Below are positions 1 through 4,242 of a stretch of DNA of 6,666 nt, one piece after another. Source of the DNA: Candidatus Methanovirga basalitermitum (GTDB taxonomy: Archaea > Methanobacteriota > Methanobacteria > Methanobacteriales > Methanobacteriaceae). The stretch spans positions 1-6,666 of the forward strand of contig JAISZW010000215.1 in the NCBI GenBank assembly GCA_031284445.1. The letters run 5' to 3'. The position numbers were made by a program, and so were the translations under genes. Each line of letters starts with the position of its first letter. Positions within the stretch are counted from its first letter, which is position 1. A model generated the notes under the pieces. It was not told the origin of the DNA, made no database searches, and saw nothing but the letters and a program-made list of their open reading frames with translations.

Positions 1-28
1 ATGTTAGAAAATTTTTGATTTTCTTAAT

Positions 29-163
29 TTAAAGCTTTAACAATTGTTTAATACCATTTAAAGTTAATTTTTGTCTTGTTTTTATAGAATCGATATCTTT
101 AAATACTAAGTTCAACAAACTACATTTAGAGTTTTCTTTATCGTGAAGGGTGGCATTCCCATC
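29..163 (-). pseudogene. probable decayed 3' end of a minus-strand gene
   Basis: Read on the minus strand, this stretch is open for 44 codons and ends in TAA at 31-29. The translation looks like real protein (it contains GNATLHDKENSKC and KDIDSIKTRQKLTLNGIKQ). Immediately upstream, in the same frame, are the stops TGA and TAA, and no normal start codon follows them. In the frame offset by one base, the next upstream codons read Y-I-G-D-K, which would join sensibly to D-G-N-A-T-L after a one-base shift, but that frame is itself broken by a TAG about five codons further up. The simplest reading is the frameshifted remnant of a gene. I do not recognise the family. It could also be chance coding-like sequence. 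Confidence 0.35.
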
Positions 164-298
164 TTATCACCAATATACTATGTGAAAATGTTAGTATTTA
201 AGTTTTCATGGTTTAAAATACCCTTTTATTCTATAAATATTTGTTAAAATTTTGTACTTTTAGATTTCAAGATATTTAAAATATATCATGTTATTAAA

Positions 299-317
299 TA
301 AGCATGAGAAATGCTTA
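299..317. repeat. short perfect hairpin, 7-bp stem
   Basis: TAAGCAT and ATGCTTA are exact inverted repeats around a 5-base loop, GAGAA. The stem is AT-rich and is followed by a short A run on the plus strand and an AT-mixed tract on the minus strand, so it is not a convincing terminator. It may be incidental. Confidence 0.3.
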
Positions 318-477
318 AAAATTCATTTGATTTCTAAAACCCTATATTCATAGCATCATGAGAGAATATTCATTATACTGTAGAACCAAATTTTTAGCAT
401 TAAGACTGTTAGATCATATTATTATAAATAAATCATTAAGTGTAGTGCCAAAAATTAAGTTTTTTACTATTAATCTA

Positions 478-491
478 TTTATTATAAAAAT
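478..491 (+). promoter_or_regulatory. candidate TATA box for the 506-931 gene
   Basis: TTTATTATAAAAAT contains a TTATAAAA core centred about 20 bases before the ATG at 506. Archaeal transcription usually starts about 22-27 bases downstream of the TATA centre, so a transcript would begin at or very close to the ATG and be leaderless or nearly so. This fits the absence of a Shine-Dalgarno sequence. A second TATA-like core (TTATAAAT, 422-429) would give a leader of about 50 bases instead. Confidence 0.4.
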
Positions 492-505
492 CTAAAACTT
501 ACTAT

Positions 506-931
506 ATGGAAAATGATATTCGTACCTTAACTGTAAAATTAAGTAAAACAACGATAAAAATTGTTATAAGATGTGGTGAAAAGTTTGTAGAGCATGAAAT
601 CCAAGTCAACTTAGTTTTAAGCTATTATTGGAGTCAAAATCTCCCAATTGTAGAGAATTTTTTGGAATTGATAGAAAATGTTATTAAAAATTCTGTTCGT
701 AGTGTTTTTCCCCATAAAAAACTCAAAATAAAATACGATCTAAGAGCCAATGATAGTTTAGAAAATGCTTCGTCAATTTTCATTGAATTTTTGGAAGTTA
801 AAGCAGACGATACTTTATTTGAGACATTAAATACGATCATTGCTCTCGAAGGAGTTGATGAAAGAAGTAGTTTATCTAAATTTATAAGTTTTCGACGAAA
901 AATCAGGAAAATAATTGAAAAGGAATTATGA
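506..931 (+). CDS. hypothetical protein, 141 residues
   Basis: I do not recognise this protein. The frame runs 141 codons from the only in-frame ATG near its beginning. That length is unlikely to be open by chance in DNA this AT-rich, and the codon choice resembles the recognised genes nearby. The first ~45 residues alternate hydrophobic and polar residues in a beta-strand-like pattern (LTVKLSKTTIKIVIRC); the rest looks mostly helical and ends in a basic tail (FRRKIRKIIEKEL). There is no signal peptide, membrane segment or metal-binding motif, so it is probably a small soluble cytoplasmic protein. No ribosome binding site precedes the ATG, but a TATA-like box about 20 bases upstream suggests a leaderless message. 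It stands alone between a degraded region and a transposon-bearing spacer, which is typical of lineage-restricted accessory genes. It could also be an incomplete or recently inactivated gene. Confidence 0.6.
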   Translation: MENDIRTLTVKLSKTTIKIVIRCGEKFVEHEIQVNLVLSYYWSQNLPIVENFLELIENVIKNSVRSVFPHKKLKIKYDLRANDSLENASSIFIEFLEVKADDTLFETLNTIIALEGVDERSSLSKFISFRRKIRKIIEKEL

Positions 932-973
932 ACATAGATAAACTAAATTCAACGGTTATATAAAAGATAGATG

Positions 974-981
974 GTTACAAT
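974..981. repeat. left target-site duplication of MITE copy 1
   Basis: GTTACAAT lies directly left of the element. ATTACAAT at 1074-1081 lies directly right of it. Seven of the eight bases match, as expected for an old 8-bp target duplication that has lost one position. Confidence 0.65.
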
Positions 982-1073
982 GAGTAAATTTTTGAGGAGT
1001 TTTTCTAAAATTTCAAATTTATTTATAAATAAAAGTAAATTTTTCCAATAACTACACAATTTTTTACAGGTTC
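982..1073. mobile_element. MITE-like palindromic element, copy 1 (92 bp, degraded ends)
   Basis: This 92-bp stretch aligns along its whole length with the element at 1345-1443. By hand alignment I count eight substitutions, a 4-base gap near the left end and three single-base gaps in homopolymers. It shares the central palindrome TTTATTTATAAATAAA (1018-1033). Its left terminus has lost the GGTG of the intact end, and its right terminus reads ACAGGTTC in place of ACACCCTC, so the terminal inverted repeats are decayed. It is flanked by a 7/8-matching 8-bp duplication. It encodes nothing. Because it is more damaged than copy 2, it is probably the older insertion, or it derives from a diverged parent. 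It sits about 50 bases past the stop of the 506-931 gene. Confidence 0.75.
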
Positions 1074-1081
1074 ATTACAAT
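1074..1081. repeat. right target-site duplication of MITE copy 1
   Basis: ATTACAAT abuts the right end of the element and matches GTTACAAT on the left flank at seven of eight positions. Confidence 0.65.
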
Positions 1082-1336
1082 ATTCAATATAGATGTAAGT
1101 AATACGAAATGGTTCATACGAAAATATTATATATATGAATATAGAAAATTTATTATAACTATTTATACAAATTTTAATAACATATTTAATAAGATCATGG
1201 TTTTTACTGATAACATGATTAACTAATTTTATAACCAATATAATCTTTAATTAGTACTTGATTTATAATTAAACTTATTAAACGATTTATATTATAATAA
1301 ATTTTAATTTTTTTAAATAGGTTTATATTTATATTT
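1082..1336. other. very AT-rich spacer between the two MITE copies
   Basis: About 255 bases with no supportable gene. A plus-strand frame is open as far as a TAA at 1224-1226 and a minus-strand frame crosses the same DNA, but both translations are Ile/Tyr/Asn/Lys-rich in the way random AT-rich DNA is, and neither has a ribosome binding site. Several TATA-like tracts are present, and a weak inverted repeat, ATCATG/CATGAT, lies around 1195-1219. Confidence 0.5.
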
Positions 1337-1344
1337 TTATTATA
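1337..1344. repeat. left target-site duplication of MITE copy 2
   Basis: TTATTATA directly precedes the GAGGGTG terminus and is repeated exactly at 1444-1451 after the CACCCTC terminus. The target is itself TATA-like. Confidence 0.85.
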
Positions 1345-1443
1345 GAGGGTGTAAATTTTTGTGGAGTTTTTCTAAAATTTTCAAGTTTATTTATAAATAA
1401 AAGTCAATTTTTTCCAAATAACTCCACACTTTTTTACACCCTC
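1345..1443. mobile_element. MITE-like palindromic element, copy 2 (99 bp, intact ends)
   Basis: The element begins GAGGGTGTAAA and ends TTTACACCCTC, an exact 11-bp inverted match. Extending inward, 22 of the first 27 positions of the two arms pair, including GTGGAGTT/AACTCCAC. The middle is a perfect 16-bp palindrome (1386-1401), and the centre of the whole element coincides with it, so the element is a nearly full-length inverted repeat that could fold into one long hairpin. A perfect 8-bp target duplication, TTATTATA, flanks it. It has no coding capacity, so it would need a transposase in trans. Termini of this style with 8-bp duplications occur in IS256-like and ISM1-like elements; ISM1 is known from Methanobrevibacter smithii, with terminal repeats of about 29 bp and 8-bp duplications as I recall. 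That link is inference. The element ends about 65 bases upstream of the tbp start. Confidence 0.87.
1386..1401. promoter_or_regulatory. symmetric TATA-like palindrome inside MITE copy 2
   Basis: TTTATTTATAAATAAA is a perfect palindrome whose core TTTATAAATA resembles the archaeal box A on either strand. The identical 16 bases occur at 1018-1033 in copy 1. On the plus strand a start would be expected near 1420, giving tbp a leader of about 90 bases. A purine-rich BRE is not obvious, so promoter activity is only a possibility. Confidence 0.35.
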
Positions 1444-1451
1444 TTATTATA
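1444..1451. repeat. right target-site duplication of MITE copy 2
   Basis: An exact copy of TTATTATA at 1337-1344. With the following bases it forms TTATTATAAGATA, another TATA-like tract; initiation from it would fall near 1475, about 35 bases before the tbp start. Confidence 0.85.
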
Positions 1452-1480
1452 AGATAATGATTCTTTCTGTTTTACTTTTT

Positions 1481-1490
1481 TTTAAAAATA
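1481..1490 (+). promoter_or_regulatory. TATA-like tract close to the tbp start
   Basis: TTTAAAAATA lies after a T run. Used as a TATA box, it would start transcription almost at the start codon and exclude the ribosome binding site at 1499-1503. The TATA-like tract at 1444-1454 is therefore at least as good a candidate for the real tbp promoter. Confidence 0.3.
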
Positions 1491-1498
1491 TTTGTTGT

Positions 1499-1503
1499 GA
1501 GGT
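1499..1503 (+). promoter_or_regulatory. ribosome binding site supporting the TTG start of tbp
   Basis: GAGGT matches five bases of the archaeal GGAGGTGAT consensus and ends six bases before TTG at 1510. No ATG or GTG in frame gives the expected TBP N-terminus, so this site decides the start. Confidence 0.6.
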
Positions 1504-1509
1504 TTTAAA

Positions 1510-2055
1510 TTGACTAAAAGTAATATTAAAGTTGAGAATATTGTTTCTTCTGCAAATATTGGGAAAAATATAGATTTAAAAGAAGTTTCTAAGAACTTAG
1601 AAGGTGTTACTTTTAATCGTGAACAGTTCCCAGGATTAGTTTTTAAGTTACCAGAACCTAAAACAGCCCATTTAATTTTTAGCTCTGGAAAATTGGTATG
1701 TACTGGTGCTAAAACTATAGAAGACTCTAAATTAGCTATTAAAAAAACCGTTGGTTTAATGAGAGCTATGGATAATGATATTCCTCATGAATATGATGTA
1801 AAAGTACAAAATATTGTCGCATCTTCTAATTTAGGTGTGTCATTGAATTTAGAGGTAATTGCTTTAGAATTACCAAATACAGAATATGAACCTGAACAAT
1901 TTCCAGGTTTAGTTTTTAGACTTAGTGAACCTAAAGTCGTTCTATTACTATTTGGCTCAGGAAAAGTTGTTTGTACTGGGGCTAAAACCTTTGATGATGC
2001 TGAAGTTGGTGTGGAAAAAACACAAAATGAACTTAAACGGTTCAAATTAATATAA
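1510..2055 (+). CDS. tbp: TATA-box-binding protein (TBP), archaeal general transcription factor
   Basis: TBP binds the TATA box in the minor groove, bends it, and recruits TFB and RNA polymerase for essentially all transcription initiation. The 181 residues match the usual archaeal length and consist of two direct repeats offset by 91 residues. Repeat 1 carries EQFPGLVF (38-45) and LIFSSGKLVCTGAK (55-68); repeat 2 carries EQFPGLVF (129-136) and LLFGSGKVVCTGAK (146-159). The two pairs of DNA-kinking phenylalanines, F40/F57 and F131/F148, are present with the canonical spacing of 17, as are the groove-contacting asparagines N10 and N101. The start is TTG with GAGGT upstream; translation from it begins MTKSNIKVENI, the expected N-terminus. 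The next gene starts 12 bases after the stop, so the two are probably co-transcribed. The upstream region was altered by insertion of a MITE-like element. The identification is secure. Confidence 0.98.
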   Translation: MTKSNIKVENIVSSANIGKNIDLKEVSKNLEGVTFNREQFPGLVFKLPEPKTAHLIFSSGKLVCTGAKTIEDSKLAIKKTVGLMRAMDNDIPHEYDVKVQNIVASSNLGVSLNLEVIALELPNTEYEPEQFPGLVFRLSEPKVVLLLFGSGKVVCTGAKTFDDAEVGVEKTQNELKRFKLI

Positions 2056-2057
2056 TT

Positions 2058-2063
2058 GGTGAT
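2058..2063 (+). promoter_or_regulatory. ribosome binding site selecting the TTG at 2068
   Basis: GGTGAT matches the end of the GGAGGTGAT consensus and ends four bases before the TTG at 2068, leaving the earlier in-frame TTG (2056) and GTG (2059) without a usable site. It lies in the tbp-serB junction, immediately after the tbp stop. Confidence 0.65.
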
Positions 2064-2067
2064 ATGT

Positions 2068-3804
2068 TTGATTAAACTCGTAGTATTTGATTTAGATAAT
2101 GTTATTATTGATGGTGAAGCCATAGATGAGATAGGAAAATTAGTTAATGTCCAAGATAAAATTGCACAAATTACTGAAAAAGCAATGAACGGTGATTTAG
2201 ACTTTGAAACTTCTATAAAAGAAAGAGCTGAGCTTTTAACTGGAGTGTCTGTAGAAGATATTAAAAAACTTGCTGAAAATATAAAACTCATGAAAGGAAC
2301 CAAAGAAACTATAAAATCTCTAAAGGATGAAGAATACCTAATAGCTATTATTAGTGGCAGTTTTGACTTGATAGCAAATCCTATAAAAGAAGAACTCAAC
2401 ATTGATTTCTTGTTTACAAATACCTTAATTGAAGATGATGGAAAGCTAACTGGTGAGGTCACAGGACCATTGGTCCAAGATAGTAAAGCAGATGTTCTTA
2501 GGAAACTTATAGAAGAAAATGATATTTTATTGAATGAATGTGTAGCTATTGGTGATGGAGCAAATGATATATCCATGCTTGAAGCAAGCGGATTAAGCAT
2601 TGCTTTTAATGCAAAACCATCTGTTAAAGAAATAGCCGATGTAGTTATTGAAGATAAAGATTTAACCGAAGTTTTAGAGGTTATAAGAACACGAAAATCT
2701 AATAATGATAAACAAAAAGAAAATATTAAAGAGACATTAGAGGATGAATCCATTGAATATGTCTCTGTTAATGTTTCTAAGCTTTCTGATGATGATGTTT
2801 CTGTTAATGTTTCTAAGCTTTCTGATGATGATGATGTCTCTGATGAAAAATCTACTGGAGAAAAGCTGGTTAATGAAAATAATAAAGATGTTAAATCAGG
2901 AAAAAAGTCTGAAAGGAAAAATAAGCAATTTAAAAGGAAAACCAGAAGAAAAAAACTTCCTGAAACAGATTTCATTCCAGCAAATGATTTCTTAGAAGTT
3001 TTAAAACAGAAAAATGAACACGAGTGTGTTATACTTGAGATAGCTGATGTAAGAGATGAATATAATAAAATTTCCAAAGGACAGAAATCACTCAGAGATA
3101 AACTTAATAATGATTTAAAAGAAAATATTAAATTGGCTGTTGAATTTAGAGATAAACGTAATAAGATTAATGAAGAAGTTGAAAAATATAAACATTTTCG
3201 TAACAAAGTGAATAATGAAATTAAAAAGCTCGAGTTCTCTTCTGGTAAAAAAGACATGATTGATCTTGAAAAAGAAATAGAAAAAATAGATAAAATAATT
3301 GAGACTAATGTTTTAGATATTAAAAAGGAAAATCAACTTGTTAAGAAAGCTAATGACTTAAGAAAGCAGATTAATGAGTTTAGAGAAGATGAAAAGATTA
3401 AAATATTGGCTGATAAACTTAGAAAAGAATCTGAAGAGCATCATAGTAAAGTTGTTGAGTTATCAGAAGAAGCTCAAGAATTCCATGACAAAATGGTTGA
3501 ATATTTCAAAAAAACTAATGAAATTAGAAGTAATGCTGACGAAGCACATAAATTATTCATTAAATCAAGGAATGATGCTTCAGCTAAGCATGAAGATTAC
3601 AAAATGGTTTTAAGTGAAATTCATATTATCAACAGTAAACTGAACAGCTTTCGTGGTAAAAGAAAAAACATGGATAGGGAATCAACTATTAAACAGGACA
3701 GGGAAGAGAAAGAAAAAGCTGAAACTATCTTTGAAAGATTTAAAAAGGGTAAAAAACTTAGTACTGACGAACTTTTACTTTTACAAAAGCATAATATCGG
3801 TTGA
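2068..3804 (+). CDS. serB: phosphoserine phosphatase (HAD superfamily) fused to an archaeal coiled-coil domain
   Basis: The N-terminal ~206 residues form a complete SerB-type HAD phosphatase that would hydrolyse phosphoserine to serine, the last step of serine synthesis. All key residues known from the Methanocaldococcus jannaschii enzyme are present at matching spacing: nucleophile D8 and D10 (FDLDNV), substrate-binding E17 and R53, S96-G97 (ISGS), K140, and D163/D167 in GDGAND. A charged linker follows, with a 12-residue tandem repeat VSVNVSKLSDDD (232-255) and a Lys/Arg-rich stretch (about 276-298). Residues ~305-570 are a long, highly charged coiled coil that, to my eye, resembles the uncharacterised archaeal coiled-coil family COG1340, including the HSKVVELSEEAQEFHDKM segment (from 459) and the terminal FERFKKGKKLSTDELLLLQ. 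SerB alone is usually about 210 residues, so the 578-residue length reflects this fusion. An alternative TTG at 2056 adds four residues but has no ribosome binding site. Soluble and probably cytoplasmic; the role of the coiled coil is unknown. Confidence 0.9.
   Translation: MIKLVVFDLDNVIIDGEAIDEIGKLVNVQDKIAQITEKAMNGDLDFETSIKERAELLTGVSVEDIKKLAENIKLMKGTKETIKSLKDEEYLIAIISGSFDLIANPIKEELNIDFLFTNTLIEDDGKLTGEVTGPLVQDSKADVLRKLIEENDILLNECVAIGDGANDISMLEASGLSIAFNAKPSVKEIADVVIEDKDLTEVLEVIRTRKSNNDKQKENIKETLEDESIEYVSVNVSKLSDDDVSVNVSKLSDDDDVSDEKSTGEKLVNENNKDVKSGKKSERKNKQFKRKTRRKKLPETDFIPANDFLEVLKQKNEHECVILEIADVRDEYNKISKGQKSLRDKLNNDLKENIKLAVEFRDKRNKINEEVEKYKHFRNKVNNEIKKLEFSSGKKDMIDLEKEIEKIDKIIETNVLDIKKENQLVKKANDLRKQINEFREDEKIKILADKLRKESEEHHSKVVELSEEAQEFHDKMVEYFKKTNEIRSNADEAHKLFIKSRNDASAKHEDYKMVLSEIHIINSKLNSFRGKRKNMDRESTIKQDREEKEKAETIFERFKKGKKLSTDELLLLQKHNIG
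2761..2832 (+). repeat. 36-bp in-frame tandem repeat, two copies, in the serB linker
   Basis: The units 2761-2796 and 2797-2832 differ at one base (GTC versus GTT) and each encodes VSVNVSKLSDDD. A short partial third unit (GTCTCTG) follows after one extra GAT. Copy number is a multiple of three bases, so gain or loss of a unit keeps the frame. The position in a flexible acidic linker between two domains suggests a spacer whose length can vary. Confidence 0.9.
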
Positions 3805-3856
3805 TCATCTTTTTGGATCTGAAAACATGTATCCATATTAAAAACTGATTCAACAC

Positions 3857-3874
3857 TTTTTTATTTTATTTTTT
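3857..3874 (+). terminator. T-tract terminator after the tbp-serB unit
   Basis: Three T runs (6, 4 and 6 bases), separated by single A residues, begin about 50 bases after the serB stop. Archaeal RNA polymerase terminates at such U-rich tracts without needing a hairpin. The last run merges into the TATA-like sequence upstream of the zinc-ribbon gene. Confidence 0.55.
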
Positions 3875-3893
3875 ATAATTAATTATACTATAA
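3871..3893 (+). promoter_or_regulatory. candidate TATA region for the zinc-ribbon gene
   Basis: TTTTATAATT and, just after it, TTATACTATAA are TATA-like and would start transcription around 3902-3915, a leader of about 55-65 bases. A closer TATATA at 3946-3951 would give a leaderless message, which fits the lack of a Shine-Dalgarno sequence before 3968. The sequence does not decide between them. Confidence 0.35.
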
Positions 3894-3967
3894 TTGAAGT
3901 ATTATGTACTTTAACTCTTAAAACTCATGTTTGAAGCTATTGAACTATATACTAAGATCAGATTAAA

Positions 3968-4144
3968 ATGAAAAATAAGGGAATTAATACTAAAAATTCA
4001 AAGAAAGTTGTAAGCAAATTAGAAACATGCTATCTTTGTAATCAAGAGTTTGATATTAATAAAGATGATGGTAGCCATTATCATTATGGAAAGTATCCGA
4101 TTTGTGTTAAATGTAGTGAAGCTTATGGATTTTTTAATAAATGA
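3968..4144 (+). CDS. small zinc-ribbon protein, 58 residues
   Basis: A short reading frame from ATG to TGA encodes a 58-residue protein with a basic N-terminal tail (MKNKGINTKNSKK) followed by two metal-ligand pairs, C21-x2-C24 and C46-x2-C49, 21 residues apart. Between them lies a His/Tyr-rich loop, SHYHYGKYP. This is the layout of a single treble-clef or zinc-ribbon fold that would bind one zinc ion. The pattern of paired cysteines in an AT-rich frame is unlikely by chance. An in-frame stop five codons before the ATG (3953-3955) fixes the start. No Shine-Dalgarno sequence is visible. Proteins of this size and type in archaea often bind nucleic acid or mediate protein contacts, but I cannot assign a specific function. 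It lies between the serB terminator and topA, on the same strand. Confidence 0.72.
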   Translation: MKNKGINTKNSKKVVSKLETCYLCNQEFDINKDDGSHYHYGKYPICVKCSEAYGFFNK

Positions 4145-4161
4145 TAATAATCATAGAGTAA

Positions 4162-4180
4162 GGAAGTGAAAATGGTTTAA
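4162..4180 (+). promoter_or_regulatory. strong ribosome binding site followed by a two-codon ORF upstream of topA
   Basis: GGAAGTGA (4162-4169) matches seven of eight bases of the GGAGGTGA consensus and is followed by AAATG GTT TAA, a Met-Val-stop frame at 4172-4180. It sits 62 bases before the topA start. It may be a minimal upstream ORF, the relic of a lost gene start, or coincidence. Confidence 0.3.
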
Positions 4181-4192
4181 TTATAATCTATT

Positions 4193-4220
4193 AATTTAAT
4201 AAATCATATTAATATAAAAC
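4193..4220 (+). promoter_or_regulatory. candidate TATA region for topA
   Basis: AATTTAATAAAT and TTAATATAAAAC are TATA-like tracts 25-50 bases before the ATG at 4243. The first would place a start near 4222 and keep the weak ribosome site TGTGAT (4232-4237) in the message. The second would place the start nearly at the ATG. Confidence 0.35.
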
Positions 4221-4242
4221 AAAATAAACAATGTGATGTGAA

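Larger units (their letters stand above)
164..505. other. AT-rich spacer without an intact gene
   Basis: All frames are broken by frequent stops. The only features I can point to are a perfect small hairpin at 299-317 (7-bp arms TAAGCAT/ATGCTTA, loop GAGAA) and two TATA-like tracts at 421-433 and 478-491 ahead of the next gene. Minus-strand frames contain short coding-like pieces (for example, near 195-215) that may be further decay of the fragment to the left, but nothing can be joined with confidence. No tRNA, rRNA or CRISPR structure is visible. Confidence 0.6.

Noticed and set aside
299..317. Hairpin as an intrinsic terminator or small RNA
   Set aside because: The stem is short and AT-rich, no U run follows on either strand, and no gene ends nearby to be terminated.
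634..840. 68-codon minus-strand frame opposite the 506-931 gene
   Set aside because: It is shorter than the plus-strand frame, has no ribosome binding site, and its composition is that of a shadow frame.
928..963. ATGA stop-start overlap at the end of the 506-931 gene, preceded by AAGGAA
   Set aside because: It opens only an 11-codon frame (MNIDKLNSTVI) before a stop; there is too little to call a coupled gene, although a decayed one is possible.
1023..1238. 71-codon minus-strand frame in the tbp upstream spacer
   Set aside because: It overlaps MITE copy 1, has an Ile/Tyr/Asn/Lys-rich translation typical of random AT-rich DNA, and lacks a ribosome binding site.
982..1443. CRISPR-like or integration-site reading of the repeated ~95-bp sequence
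   Set aside because: There are only two copies 363 bp apart, each with its own target duplication and internal palindrome; no regular spacers, and no integrase or cas genes.
2056..2067. Longer serB start at TTG 2056 or GTG 2059
   Set aside because: These codons overlap the GGTGAT ribosome site itself and add four residues (MVIC) ahead of the expected M-I-K-L-V-V-F-D-L-D N-terminus.
2744..2995. Plus-strand frames of 60-85 codons inside serB (2744-2995, 3374-3613, 3653-3841)
   Set aside because: They lie out of frame within a gene whose domains are recognisable throughout. The Met/Leu-rich or Lys-rich translations follow from the repeat and coiled-coil codons.
1785..3257. 490-codon open frame on the minus strand opposite tbp and serB
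   Set aside because: It is the antisense shadow of two firmly identified genes. The translation is extremely Ser/Leu/Phe-rich, as expected from reading Lys/Glu-rich coiled-coil codons backwards, and it has no domain or ribosome binding site.
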